From: Chara braunii
Taxonomy: Eukaryota > Streptophyta > Charophyceae > Charales > Characeae
Direction: 5' to 3'
NCBI GenBank assembly: GCA_003427395.1
Contig: BFEA01000732.1
Coordinates: forward strand, 279,185-316,411
Length of the DNA stretch: 37,227 nucleotides
Below are positions 1 to 12,107 of the stretch, piece by piece (the stretch's first letter is position 1; every line of letters begins with the position of its first letter). A program made the position numbers and the translations under genes. The notes under the pieces were generated by a model, which made no database searches, had not been told where the DNA came from, and worked only from the letters and a program-made list of their open reading frames with translations.

Positions 1-55
1 GTGTTCCAGCGGGAGATTCATTCTCATTTTGCACATATCGTAAATGGTGGACCTA
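1..55 (+). repeat. Fragment of ~120-bp hairpin element (family H1)
   Basis: The first ~40 bases match the core of the hairpin elements at 28375-29204: a GTTCCAGCGGGAGATTCATT-type block followed by CTCATTTTGCACAT. Only the right half is inside the window and the right arm is poorly preserved. It shows that the family is dispersed and not only clustered near 28-29 kb. Confidence 0.6.
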
Positions 56-399
56 CAAAAAAAATTGGCACCGCCGCCGGCCATTTTGGAAACAAGTAGC
101 CGCCGCTACTCTTATGTTACAACGGATATTTTGTGGAACCCTACTGGCTTTGTGGTCCCCTTAGCTCCCCTGCCAAGGCTAAGGGACCAAATAGGTAAGG
201 GTCTGAAAAAAAAAGAAGCGTTGATGTAATAACCTATACATATGTATATATATTTTACTAGGGTCCAATTTCGGGTGACCTAAGCGAAAATCCCACCTGG
301 CTGTGGCACGCAGCCGACCCATTTTGCAATCTGGTCGTACCCGGCTGTGGTCACCATTTAAAAACTGTCCCTGCTCCAAGCCCGTCGGGTACGGCTGGG
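56..399. other. Unassigned sequence
   Basis: I find no convincing gene here. The short frames at 44-229 (+) and 179-451 (-) lack codon structure or motifs. The segment 300-420 is GC-rich with partly self-complementary words (GGCTGTGG, CCGGCTGTGGTCACC), but I could not close a clean hairpin. It ends where homology to LINE ORF2 begins, near 400. Confidence 0.4.
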
Positions 400-408
400 C
401 CGGGTTGG

Positions 409-1918
409 GTGCGGTCACGGCCACCCGATTGGAGGCTCTGGCGAGCAGCAAAGTTCCTTTGGAAACCTTATGCGGGTGATAACGAATCCTTCATTTCCAA
501 GATTGCGTGGGACTTAATCTGCAACTCCCGGCAAGAAGGAGGTCCTGGTATGACAGACCCAAACAGACAGAATGTAGTGATGCTGGTGAGATGGATTACT
601 GTTGCATCCTCCTCGAAGGAAGTGGAACACTGGGTGTTGCTAGGCGAAATAATTCTTATTGGGGAGTGGCACCTAAGCCGACCTCAGGATGTTTGGATTG
701 CTCTTCTACTTTACGCGTATCAAAGGAGGCCTATTCACTCTCCTTTCTGGACACCTATTATCAAGGCATGGCGCAAACTAAAGTCAAACGTTTGGGGACA
801 GCCTGTCACAAAATAGGAGGTCTTCAACGATCCAATTTTCAAAAACCCCCACGTCTACAACAACACAGGGAACTTGCTGAAGGCAGACACAGCCCCAGGC
901 AGCTTCAGCAGAACATGGATGGAACGACGAGTTGTCACCATTAATGACCTGTGGAACCACACGCTTAATTGTTGGAAGACTAAGTCAGAACTGCAAGAAT
1001 CATTGGGAGCTGCCAGGAATCTAGAGGAAAAGTCAGCAATTGTTATCACTGCAATTCAGGAAGCCTAGAAGAACTTAATTGATCCAACGGGACTAGATCC
1101 CTCCGGCACTTGGTATCAGACCTCCGCTGCACAGCCTGCAACGGAGTTCTGGAAACTCCTATCTCACTCGGGTTGGACTACCGATCTCGGCACTGAGATT
1201 AGACCCGGCACTATGGACTTGGAGAGCAAGGGGAAAGAATGGAGAAATCTTGCCTCTAACCAAGTATCAGGCTCGACTTGGATATAAGCTCTTGGGTCCT
1301 CCACGCCAACCCCTGGCAGTTGCAGTATGCAGATGGTTGCAGAGAGTCGCCATTTCAAAGTGTTGAGAACAACTCAAACTTATCCCCAACCATCGACAAG
1401 TAGCGCTGCTATGGCTCATATCCTTTCTTGCGACTCTGTCAGCGGTATGGCTGACACAGAGAGGGATCCAGGTTGAACTCACATGCCACAAGTGTCAATG
1501 GGTGTTTGAATCCACCCCCCACCTATGGTGGGACTGTATTTCGCAATGATGGAACAGGCACTGGTCCAAGATAACAGGAAGGGTTCTGCCGTGGTCCAGA
1601 GAATGGGTACTGCTAGGAGGTATCCCTGACTCCCTGCAGAAAGTAGTGGGCTGGGGTTATGTTGCTCGGATGGCTAAAGAAGCAGGCATGAAAGTGATTT
1701 GGAAGGAGAGGAAGTGCAGAACTTTCAACAACAGAGAACTCACCAACAAGGAAATTCGGTTTTCATTCCGCACTCTACTACGTAGAGTCATCCAAGTGGA
1801 CTGGAGAAGAAAGAAATGTGCAACAGGCAAGGAAGGGAAGAGGTGGTTTGTTCGCACTTGGTGCATTGGGGATAGATTAGCTCGGATAACGACAGCTGGA
1901 AAGCTAGAATCGGATTAA
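409..1918 (+). pseudogene. LINE A ORF2 C-terminal part (post-RT region and zinc-binding domain), decayed
   Basis: The frame opens with the AAKFLWKPYA block that follows the RT domain in LINE C (AAKFIWKPYA, - strand ~9520-9560). It continues in one frame from 409 to 1068 with in-frame TAG stops at 814-816 and 1066-1068. Frame changes follow. Around 1470-1545 the RT-associated zinc-binding motif is readable: CHKC, then FESTPHLWWDC. The last part, 1646-1918, ends in WGYVARMAKEAG and a basic tail similar to the LINE C C-terminus at 7888-8100. In a live element this region follows RT and contributes to nucleic-acid binding. The stops and shifts exclude function. The block 1159-1339 is nearly identical to 14393-14561, so a close relative supplied the fragment inside the left LTR. 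Confidence 0.8.
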
Positions 1919-2492
1919 TGGTTCTTCGAAAAGTAGTGCAGAGGTAGGGTAGTTTCTCCTTGCACCAGGGCACTCAGTTATTCTGTCGCAGGAGGCAGGC
2001 AGGGGGAATAACTCCCGGCAGGTGGATCAGGGCGGATGGAGTGTCTAGGTGCTTCAAGAGTCATGTGGAGACTCTACCCCTGTGGATAGGTGAGGAAAGG
2101 AAAATTTGGGTCACCTAGATAGTTAGGCAGGAGCGCGGGACTTGCGATTAAGGCCAAGGTAGGCACCTTAGTAGGAAGGTCCCCAGTTTTGGGTTTGTGA
2201 GATTTTCTGCCATGATGGGTCCTTTGGTTCCTTTTGTTTGTTATTTTCCCTTTTTTACGGGGTTGTGGATCAGTCAGAGCAGCGGTCTGGTTTTGACCCT
2301 TTTTCTGCTCTGGACGTCTTCCGAACGCCTGAACCGAAGCTAGGTAAAGGTCCGAGATTTCCTTTTCCGGGGGCAAGGTCCCACTTGCACGGATTACGAG
2401 ATTCTGACCGTTGATCTGTGCTATCTACGGTCAATATCTCTTAATTCGTGTAAGTGTGACCTAGCCCCGGGTTGTTTGTAGAGGGTTCCCGA

Positions 2493-2494
<2 letters not shown>
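1919..2494 (+). other. LINE A 3' untranslated region
   Basis: No frame of note is present. The segment lies between the last ORF2-like codons of LINE A and the poly-T at 2495. The terminal ~30 bases resemble the 3'-end block of LINEs B and C. I infer it is 3' UTR from this position and end match. Confidence 0.6.
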
Positions 2495-2528
<34 letters not shown>

Positions 2529-2532
<4 letters not shown>

Positions 2533-3400
2533 TTCTGTATTAAGAATCAATCATAATGAGGCCGTGGACCTCACAATTCAACCCGGAGTTATCCCGGCAA
2601 CATCAGTCGGTCTAGCTTATAGGTTGTCATTGTCACCCTACCAATCCAATTCTAAGGAAGAGCAAGAGTAAATCAAGCCAATCTATAATCCACTCAAATA
2701 TAGGAAAGGAAAAGGAGCAGAAATAACCAGGGCACCAAGACAGTTGTTGTATCCTTCCAGTTTCCTATGTATTCCGGCCCTGCGTTCTGTTCTGCATAGT
2801 GCCTTTTTTCACTCAATTGTCTGTCAGTTCAACCTTGATATCTGCAACTGTAGCTATTGAATTTGCTGCTTACTACGATTGTTTAAAAACTTGTCTTATT
2901 TTCTCTGACTACTTGCTGATGGCTTACTTTTGTCTATCAGGCGGAGCCTACTTACGGCCCTCACCGGCCTATCCTCGGTCGGATGGAACTCGCGTTCTCT
3001 ATCACCAGTGCCACTCTACCACCCACCTTCCCCATTGTTGCCTCCTGCGGCCATAGTATGTACTCTGTGGGGAACCGAGTGCCCTGGTTCCCCTCCTATA
3101 CAAGAAACTAATACTAGCTCCAAACACCACCTACAAGTTAACAACTTCTTACACTCCTCGACCTAAAGGCAACTCCATTATCCAGGGAGAGAGAACCAAC
3201 CCTTTTGTCTTGTGAACGCCTGCTAACTGATGTTTGTTTGCCCATGTATCCAAAAAACCACTGTAGTTGTCTTCAAGTTTGCCTGCCTTTCCCTGCTTTT
3301 TCCCTCTTCCTCCAATCAACCTTGATTGCTTCTCTCAGACCCTGTCTCACCGTCCTCTTAACTTCCAAATCTGGGAACGGCCTTTTCCCAAATCTTGCCC
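2529..3400 (-). other. LINE B 3' UTR
   Basis: This lies between the poly-A tract and the last recognisable ORF2 codons. The block at 2559-2614 is almost the same as 7423-7478 in the LINE C UTR and can fold as GAGGTC-CAC-GGCCTC on the - strand. Short + strand frames here (2799-3056, 2930-3166) look like chance. Confidence 0.6.
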
Positions 3401-3405
3401 TGTTT

Positions 3406-6400
3406 TTATCCTTCGACATGATTTAACCACTTAGGCAATGTAGGCCCAACCACGCTCGTTGCAAGTACCTTCCGGAAGGAAACCGAACAACACTCACTTT
3501 TCCTCCCAATCAACCGTTTGGTCTCCAAAGCGCTGCCAATGGTGCTTCCACCATCTTCAAATTCTTCGAGAGGTTGGACATTCCCACCAAAGGTGCTTCG
3601 TAGACTCAAATGGCCAGCTGCAATGGGAGCATTTGAGTTCCACTTGCATCCCTCTACTTGTAAACCAAGCTGCTGAAGGCGTCACCATCATGGATATCTG
3701 CCATAAAATCGAGACTTGTTTGCCATTTGGCAGGAAGGAGAGCATTTTCCACAGATCATGGAAGGAGGACTTTTCCTTTGATAAGTCTTCAGAGAAGACA
3801 ACCTGCCATCTGATAGTGGCCACTTCTGCGAGGGACCTTGTATTGTTTTTCTTCCATCTCAAACTGTAGCTTTTCGCCACTGAGAATTCCGCCAGTCATA
3901 GTTGAGGACTCCTTGCATCACACGACTTCCAACTTCAACTTGAAGCCGCCGGATCAATTCGCAATTTCTTAAGAGGGACATGGCCGACCCACACCCACCT
4001 GACCCTTGCTCGTTGTGTCCCTCTACGATCTACCACCCTTGCTTGTGGGGGGTTGTCCCAAACTTGGATCATCGATTCACAGATATAAGAGAGTTCGTTC
4101 GAATGCCTCTGACACTGCCATTTCTAGACTTTCCTGAAGCCGCTCGGGAGGACTTCTACCAACTCTCACACTTCTTCCGAGTCTTCACTTTCTGGGCAGT
4201 ACCAGGTCCCTTCGGGGTCAATTCCTTCCGGGCCCAATATTCTGCACCATTTCTCCGGGATGGCTTTCAGTAATTGTAACCAGTGAGGTTCCACATTTCT
4301 CAGTGGAGATAGTTTTTCCAGCAACTTTGCACAAAGCCTCCATGTACCCCGCAGCGAATCCCATAAATCACCAACTGTAAGCACACCTTTCCGTATCCAT
4401 GTTAGGCCAAAGGAGGTTGTTGAGCCATCCGCTTTGAACCAGCTACCCTGGACTTCCTCTTTCGTTACCGGCTGAATACGCCCATCCGGCGGTAGTTTGC
4501 CCCAGGCTTTAAGAACTTCGTGCTAGAACCGTGATTTCACTCGTTTTCTTTGGAAGGACTAAATGAACATACAAGACCAAACGTCTTGCGGTCGACATAA
4601 GTTTCACTCCTTCATTAAAATCTGTTATGCTAGCTCCATCCAGTGTTCCTTCACCGCAGTTTTAGCTACTCTCGCCAACCACATACTGAGTTGTGTCTGG
4701 TTTGTACTCACCGGGTCTACCGAATTCAATCCTCCTTCACGTCTCGGGAATGTTAATACTTCCCCGACTACCTTTATCAGACAACCCTCCCCGTCTTTGG
4801 CCCTTGGCTTCTTGATAAAGCGTGCTACCAGCCGTTTGATGGTCTTCCAAACATTGTTTGACACTTCCCTAACTGCACTCACGAACCACATTATTGAAAA
4901 GAGGGCCGCACTTGCTACTTACGCTCTCCTGATAATCGACAAATGCCACACCACACCCCATGATCTCAGTCGTGTTGCAAGTCTTTGTTGCAACAACAAG
5001 CCTTGAGTGGAAACATCGATATGGAGGGTGACCAAAACCCCTAGAAACCTTTCCTTTTCTCCTTCTAGTATCCTCTTCATCCCCGATTGCACCGAAAGTT
5101 CAAACTGTGCTGGTAGCGGGAACACCGATTTGTCCCAGTTGACCGATGCTTCAAACAAAGCTGAATATTCTGTGAGGGTATCTTTCAGAGAAAATAAGGA
5201 TTCGTTGGAGTTCTCGCTAAGGACGAAAACGTCATCTACAAGGGCCTTGATTTTGCACTGTGCACCACTGTGCAACGTCAGTCCTTTGAGTCTTTGGTTT
5301 CTCCGCAGTCTATTAAGCAGCACTTCCATCTGCAACACAAAGAGTAGTGGTGCCAGCGGGCAGCCTTGCCGCAACGAACACGTAAGTTTGAAGGGCGCTG
5401 ACGGATGTCCGTTCATCATTATAGTGGACGTCGACAACGTATACATTGTCACCGTCCACTTGCAAAATGATGTGCCAAACCCCATTCCCCTCAGCGTCGT
5501 GAACACGAAGGGTCATCTGAATTTGTCATACGCCTTTTCTAGATCTACCAAAAGAATAGTCGTATTCTTGTTCTCTGATTGCACCCATTCCAGCACTTCC
5601 AACGCTGTAACTATGTTATTAAATATCGAACGCCCTCAAACAAACGCTCCCCGGTCTCCTTCTACCAAATCCGGTAGATGGCATCCCAACCTTCGCGCTA
5701 GTGTTTTGGCTAGGATCTTATAAGACACGTTCAATAACGAAATTGGCCGCCAATTCCTGACTTTTGTCTTATCCCCCTTTTTAAACAGCATACTGGTCAC
5801 CCCTTGTGTCATCCCTCTACCCAGACGACCCCCTACTAACACTTGATTGTACAGTTCAACCAACTTCGGTCCCAACGTGCCCCACATGGCGGTGTAGAAT
5901 TCAACAGATAAGCCATCAATGCCTGGGGATTTCCCCTTGGCCATAGACTTAACTGTCTGTGTCAATTCCTCCAGGGAGACTGGTCGGTTTAGATCCAGTC
6001 TGGCTGTATCTGACAATGTCACGTTCGTGTCCTCCCACATGTCCGAGTCGGACGAGAGGTCTGTTGTTGGGTCCTCTTGTGGGCGTCTTGAGATATTCTC
6101 ATAGTAGAGTTTTGCGGAGTGTAGCATGCCTGCCGCAATGGCAACGTTTGGGGCATTGCAGCCAAAGGGGTTTCGGAGTTCTACTGTCTGTTACTGGGTC
6201 CATCGCGGCTGCAACTTTTGAAACGTTTCCTTCGTCATTTGATTGTGGCACTCAATCCCTTTTTCTTTGAGTAGTTCGGACCATCTCTTCTGCTTGTCTT
6301 GCTGGATTTTGTCCCATTCCCCCATTCTGCGTTCCCTTTCTGCAGCCCACACCATTACTAATATAGGGTGCCCCTCTATGCGTGCTTCCGCTTCCTCCAC

Positions 6401-6716
6401 TTCTCCTACAATCCGCTTCCTTCACATTTCTTTCTTTTGCTAGAATTCTAGAACATACGTCCAAGATCCCAGAGACAATCGTCAGTCCCCCGTCCAACCA
6501 CTCTGCTGAATCAGCAAAGTAATCTCTTGCAGACTCTCATCTGTTCTAATGGTCCACTACCCATTCACCAATCCCCAGATTTTCTAGAACCTGCCTATTC
6601 AATCTAAAGAAACCTCTACCCCTCTCGCACCCCTCCTGAAGTCTAATATAGGTTATAACTTATAACTATCTTATGATCCAAAAGTGGACTGCTTGCATGC
6701 TTCACAGTTGTTACCG
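3406..6716 (-). pseudogene. LINE B ORF2: end of endonuclease, reverse transcriptase, zinc-binding domain; broken
   Basis: Reading leftwards, the end of the AP-type endonuclease is at ~6670-6716 (LDHKIV). A linker with conserved Trp/Arg blocks follows (6191-6497). RT fingers lie at 5636-6127 (GKSPGIDGLSVEFY, then LFKKGDKTKVRNWRPISLLN). RT palm lies at 4919-5506 with SLRQGCPLAPLLFVLQME and the catalytic motif LVDD at 5231-5242, where most RTs have F/Y-x-D-D. Post-RT blocks are at 4625-4891 and 4166-4384 (IDPEGTWY). The RT zinc motif CSHC...STKHLWWEC is at ~3570-3680, and a tail runs to 3406. At least five frame changes separate these pieces, so no product is possible. The role of a live copy would be target-primed reverse transcription of its own RNA. 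Confidence 0.85.
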
Positions 6717-7326
6717 AACGGTAGATGTAAGAGGAGGGGCTTGAAGTCCTGGGTACACGAGTGGAACAGAAATTATGTAATGCTTCAGGAGACGAAGTTG
6801 AACGAGGAGAAGATTAAGAACCTGGGACCATGTTGGGATGGCCCCCAGGTATGGTCCCCTGCTCACGGAACGAGGGGGGGAGTCTGCGATCTTTTGCACA
6901 GAGATCTTCAAGTTCGAGTTATTGACAAAGAGGCGGACATCTGGGGTCGTTGGACGTGGATGCAAGTGGAAGTGGGAACTGATAAATGGCTTCTAATGAC
7001 AGTGTACGCACCAACTGAGTTGAGGGAAAGAGAAAGGTTTTTTGGAACCCTGCTCTCCAATGTCCCGAAAGTAGACAATATCATACTAGCGGGTGACTGG
7101 AACAGGTCCTTAGATGACGCTCTCCGCCCAGACTCGGTGACTGCCAACAACAAGGATGTGGAGAGCCTGTTACACCTGATCACAGCTTTGTCCCTTACGG
7201 ACCCTTTTCGGTTGTTGAACCCGGAAGATCCGGGCTTTACTTGGTTCTCCCATTTGCATCATAACAGACAACGAGTAACTACACGTCGCCTCGACTACTT
7301 GCTTATATGTGATCACCTGCTCCCTT
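6716..7326 (+). pseudogene. LINE B endonuclease segment, inverted relative to the rest of LINE B
   Basis: This is the N-terminal and middle part of an L1-type AP endonuclease. Visible blocks are GLKSWVHEW, MLQETKLNEEK (the catalytic Glu in the QE motif), GRWTWMQVEV, LLMTVYAPTE, LAGDWN (metal-binding Asp and Asn), DPFRLLNPEDPGFTW and RRLDYLLICD. It lacks the first ~20 residues with the WNVRGL motif that LINE C keeps at ~12070-12107, and it lacks the SDH end. The frame is open from 6684 but runs straight into the poly-T of LINE C, so the apparent Phe-rich C-terminus is an artefact. The missing last motif lies on the opposite strand just left of 6716, which is why I join it to LINE B. Confidence 0.8.
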
Positions 7327-7350
7327 TGTTTGTTTTTGTTTTTATAATTT

Positions 7351-7386
<36 letters not shown>

Positions 7387-7387
<1 letters not shown>

Positions 7388-7887
7388 ACAAAGAGATATC
7401 CTTTCTTAATTCCAATGAAACAGAGGTCGGGGACCTCACAATTCAACCCCGAGTTATCCCGGCAGCATCAGCCGGTTTCGCTTACAGCCGTTCGAGTGTG
7501 GACTCCAAGCAGAGTTGACAATTCTTCGTTGAAACCCAAGAGGACGGAAAAAATCTGGGAACAGAGTGGCCAAATCTAAACCGTTGCCTTGAAATTCCTT
7601 CCTCAAAACCAACAAAAACTGCCCCAGGCCAATAAAGCCACACAAACCAGGAACCTCAAATAAACTTGAGCAACAAGCCGCAACTCCCATCACAAAGCAC
7701 ACTACTTCGCAACCAGTCATGAAAATGGTTGTCTAAAGGCGACAACCCGGACCAATTGGATCGAAAAGCTAGTTGGGCACTCCCTCCGCATACCCCAAGT
7801 CCCCCCGCCATCCTCTTGTGGACAAAGAAACCGAGTACCCCAGGTTCGAAAGCCAACTAACCCCTATGTTACCTACTTTGCCCCGAA
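7387..7887 (-). other. LINE C 3' UTR with conserved terminal hairpin block
   Basis: About 500 bases separate the ORF2 stop from the poly-A tail. Near its end (7423-7478) is the block shared with LINE B at 2559-2614. On the - strand it contains GAGGTC-CCC-GACCTC, a perfect 6-bp stem with a 3-base loop. In L1-clade plant LINEs the RT is known to recognise conserved 3'-end structures, so this is a plausible RT entry signal. Confidence 0.65.
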
Positions 7888-10800
7888 TCAGTCAGATAGA
7901 ACCAGCTTACCATCCTTCAGGGTCGCTAACTTGCCATCCAGACCCCAGGTTGCTCCAAACCAAGCCCCCTTATTGCTCCTGCCTTTCCTTCTCCAATCTG
8001 CCTGAATAATACGTCGAAGAGAGCTTTTGAAAGAGGCCCTAATTTCCTTGTTCGACATTTCAATGCCATCAAACACTTGTTTGTTTTTGCCTTTCCATAT
8101 AATGTCACAACCTACAGCACGAGCAGTTTGGGCGATGTAGCCCCACCCTTTGTCCAGATCAACATTGTCGAGCAAACCACCCAGCAAGACCCCTGTCTCG
8201 ACTCCACGGCAAACGATTACCTGAAATCCCATCCCAAAAGGCCTCCCACCACTTCCAAATTTTATACGCCGCTGGGCAGTCATACCACAGGTGAGTGGTT
8301 GATTCAAAAGCCCTGTTACACCTCTTACAAGCCAAGTCAACCTTTAGACCCCATTGGGCTAGATGGACTGCTGAAGGGGTGGCCAACAAGGACAACAACC
8401 ACAGATTTACAGCTAGTCGAGGGTTGGGGGTCTCCACCAATTGTTGCCAACAGTGAGTCACAACCTTCTCTATGGCTTCGCAATCTTTATCTAAAACTTG
8501 ACTCCACCTGGCAGTTGCAACATGTAAGGGTTTGCGGGTCGGAGTTTGAGATGCATACCCCAAATGTACAGAATAGAAAGGGAGTGGGAGGTCTTCCCCT
8601 CCCTTTCCTTCTCCTTTCCACCCACACATTTTGGGATCCAATTTTAAATCATGTAATGTTGTTCCTCCTGCAAACACCTGACATTCCCAGTTCCCATTGT
8701 CGTCGCATGTTTCCCACACTCGAATCTGAGTTAGCATACAGCCCAGTGGTGGATGGGTTATCTCTTCTAATTGGCACGGACTCTTTGGGTTATCTTGGTT
8801 GAGCCCTTACCATTGTTGGAATTCCCTTTTCCCTTCTGGACCAATCCCCATCAGTTTCCAAAAAGAAGAACCTGAGTCAATAAAACGAGATACATACCAT
8901 GTGCTGGGGGGATCAACTCCCTCTGGACTCTGAACAAACCTCCATTGGAGTGGAATGGTTTCGATTAGCTTTGTTAGTCTCTCCTCTACATACCACACCG
9001 GACCCAGCTGGTTCCTCAGCTCCACAGGAGACATCCACCATCCTTCCACACTATTCCAAATGTCCCCGATTCTTAGCACCTGTTTTTTAATCCAACTCCT
9101 TCCGAAGTTACTGCGGGAGGAGTCTGCAGAAAACCAGTTATCGTTCGATTTCCGAATTTGAGGATTCTCGAACAGAGGTTGAAGGAGGATCTCTGCTTTA
9201 GTTGACGGGTTGGTCCAGGAGTTTGGTTTAATCCGCTTCCAAGCCTACATGACAATTTTCTAAAAGCCGGATTCAATCCAGCGATTCTGGTATGATACCA
9301 ACAGGAAACACGTCCAGACATCTGATGAGAGGGGAAGGTTCCACTCACTAGCCAGAATAATTTCAGCTAACAAAATCCAATGCGACTCATCAGGTGTGCA
9401 GATACCATGGACTGCCTATCTTACAAGCATCGTTGTGCTCTTACGTAGAGGGTATATCAAACCTAGACCACCTTCCTCTTTGAGAAGACAAAGCAGGTCT
9501 CATGCAACTTTTGACATGAAACCCTCCTCGTCAGCAGCGTATGGCTTCCAAATAAATTTAGCCGCCCTTCTACGAATTAAAGAACACAAGTGCCTACCCA
9601 GCGGTCTGACTGCGGCAACGAACCAGAGAAAGGAGAAGAGCGCACTATTGATTACCAAAACTCTACCATACAGCGAGAGGTGGGGGGCTCTACCCCACGT
9701 AGCAGCTCTCTGTAACGAGCGCTGCAAAAGAATCCCCTCCTGATCCACCGTACAAGATAACAGGAACACTTGAACACCAAAAAATCTTTCGGACTGATCT
9801 GACTCGATGCGTTTCATGCCCCAATTACTGACCGGCGAGTGGGCCCTAGGTAGGAAGAATACAGATTTGGCCCAATTGACAGAGGCCTCAGACAATTCAA
9901 AATACTCATCCAAGCACCTCTTCAATGCATTCATCGAAATCGGAGAGTTCTCATAAATAACAAACTGGTCATCTGCCAATGCCTTAACTTTGCATTGAGA
10001 GATGCCTATATCTAAGCCTTTAATAAGTGGGTTGGATCGAACATTGCATAACAGATTCTCCATTTGGATGACAAACAAAAAGGGTGCCAAAGGGGAACCC
10101 TCTCAAAGTGACCTGGTAAGTGGAAAGGGAGAGGAAACGAAACCATTAACTATGACAACTGTCAACCGCTGTGGACAAGGAGTAGAGAGCAACAACCCAG
10201 TTACATAAGTTATCACCAAAACCCACATGACGCAAAGTAATCAAGACATACGTCCAGTTCACCCAGTCGTATGCCTTTTCTAAGTCCAACATGAGGATTG
10301 AAAGGTTGGTCTGTGTATTCTCTATAACTTCCAAGGTCTCAATGGTCGTGACTATGTTTTCAAAAATTGAGCGACCCTAAACAAAGGCCGCCTGGTCCTT
10401 GGCAATTAAGGTCAGGAGGTGCCTACCCAGACGTCTGGCTAGAATTTTTGCCAGCAGTTTGTAGGATACATTCAAAACAGAAATAGGACGCCAATTCCTT
10501 ATCTCCGATCTATCTCATTTCTTATACAATAATGAAATGACCCTGTTTCGCATTCCAACCGACAAGTTTCCACCAACCAACACCTGGTTATAAATATCCA
10601 CCAGTTGGTCTTTAATCGTATCCCATATGATAGCATGGACTTCGACAGGTAATTCATCATCCCCCGGGGCTTTGCCCCTTGCCATGGAGCACAAGGCCTC
10701 CCAAGCCTCTACCGTAGAGATTGGATGATCCATATCTAGTCTCCCCTGAACCGATAGCCTTTTCTCAAAGTGATCCAGTGGTTCGAGTCTTCTGACAGGT

Positions 10801-12107
10801 CGACGGTCAGATCCTCGTTCGGTCTTCTGGAGGTCAAAATGTCCTAGTAGTACATGGCTGCATAGTCACACAGTAGGTTTTGTTCTCTGGCGACAGGGAA
10901 CTCGTGATCAAAAGGGTGCATTAATTCGGCCATTGAGTGCTTCAACCTTTTAGGTGTCAGTCTTTGGAAGGTTTCTCGTGTCATACGATCATCTACCTCG
11001 ATTTCTTTAATCTTCAGTCGCTTAAACCACAAGTCTGACTCCTCTTGCTGGAGAGTGTCCCATTCGGCTAACAGTTTCTCCCTTACTGAACTCCAACCAG
11101 GTTTGAGATAGGGTGCTGACTCATCCGAAACTCTGCATATTTCATTTTCCTAATTATTTCCTCTTCTTTGTCCCTCCTGCCAGCTGCTAATATACGAGAG
11201 AAAATACTCAGGTGGTTCGAAAAAATGCGTGAGCCCGAATCCCACCATGCCTCCTTAGTTGGGAAGAAGTCCAAATTCAATTTCCACTCATCCCAAAACC
11301 GTTTCATCCATTCTACCACCCCTGGGTCCTGAAGAATATGAGTGTTAACTCATAAGTACCCGGTGCCCCTTTCAAGTTTAGCCGAGTTTAACATGGCCAT
11401 GACCGGTTTGTGATCCGAAATTGGGTTGTCAACTTCCTCAAATGTGCACAGTTGCGCTCCATACTTCGACCGACAAGAGAAAAAAATCTAACCTCCTTTG
11501 AATTGCACCTTTACCTTCTTGAATATTTGAGCACCAAGTATAACCTGGGTTACCTGGATGCAGAAGTGCATAAGGCTCCGTCAGGTCTAAATCAGACATA
11601 AGATCCGAAAGAGCTTTAGCCTTTAGTGTCTCGGTTTCCCCGGACTTCCTCAATGTTATCTAGGGAGGTATTCCAATCCCTGACAATAATCAAGTTACCA
11701 CAACCGGGGATAAATAAGGGGATATCGTCAAAAAAAATCGCCCGCTCAAAGCGGTCCGTCAGGGCATAGATTGAGGTTATTACCCATTCTTGACCTTCGA
11801 TCACAATCTTAACCCAGGACCATTTTCCCCACAAGTCAGCCCAAAAATTGATAATTACAACATTTAAATTCCTATCAATAAGGATCGCAACCCCCCCTTT
11901 TGTCCCTTTCGCAGACGCCCACAATTGCGGCCCATCCCACCAAGTACCAAACTCCAAAATCCTATGTTTAGATAATTTACTTTCTTGAAGACAGAGGATA
12001 TCAACTTTCTTTTCATGCATCCAACTTTTCAATCGCCCTGTCTTATTCCTCCCCGTGGAGTCCCCCAGTCCCCGCACATTCCAGGTAGCAACCCTAAGCC
12101 TGCACAT
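7888..12107 (-). pseudogene. LINE C ORF2: endonuclease, reverse transcriptase, RT zinc-binding domain; multiple lesions
   Basis: The start at 12107 gives MCRLRVATWNVRGLG, a typical L1 endonuclease N-terminus. It continues with LCLQESKL, GTKGGVAILID and VRDWNTSL (11616-12107), then after a shift GNPGYTW and RRLDFFLL (11438-11653). A linker follows (10844-11319). RT blocks are GKAPGDDELPVE (10515-10733), LDLEKAYDWVNW (10146-10334) and KALADDQFVIYE (catalytic LADD at 9968-9979). Post-RT blocks run from 9500 downwards, and the zinc motif CKRC...STTHLWYDC is within 8159-8400. The C-terminus ends at 7888. Stops include TGA at 9500-9502 and TAG at 9416-9418; LINE A has TGG (Trp) at both matching sites. 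ORF2 would encode the enzyme for target-primed reverse transcription. Its start overlaps the ORF1 end by 14 nt. Confidence 0.85.

Larger units (their letters stand above)
400..2494 (+). mobile_element. LINE A, 5'-truncated L1-type non-LTR retrotransposon
   Basis: Only the part of ORF2 downstream of the reverse transcriptase is present, followed by a 3' UTR. The UTR ends at 2464-2494 with a short block (CCCCGGGTTG...GTTCCCGACC) that also ends LINEs B and C. Right after it comes the poly-T of LINE B on the other strand, so LINE B appears to have inserted at the very end of LINE A. No poly-A of its own is visible. Confidence 0.75.
2495..7330 (-). mobile_element. LINE B, L1-type retrotransposon with inverted 5' segment
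   Basis: The 3' end is at the left: 34 T (2495-2528, the poly-A tail on the - strand), then a 3' UTR, then ORF2 remnants up to about 6716. From about 6716 to 7326 the upstream endonuclease part continues, but on the + strand. The - strand part begins with the residues that precede LDHKIV (the SDHKP-like end of the endonuclease). The + strand part ends at LLICDHLLPL, just before that point in the intact protein. This is the arrangement produced by twin priming. All frames are broken. Confidence 0.75.

Noticed and set aside
4563-5723. Long + strand frames opposite LINE B ORF2
   Set aside because: They are the reverse complement of recognisable RT sequence on the - strand and have no motifs of their own.
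7170-7388. Phe-rich C-terminus on the + strand endonuclease frame
   Set aside because: It is read-through of the LINE C poly-T tract.
8077-8802. 241-codon + strand frame opposite LINE C ORF2
   Set aside because: The - strand carries the zinc-binding motif CKRC...HLWYDC in the same bases; the + frame is a shadow.
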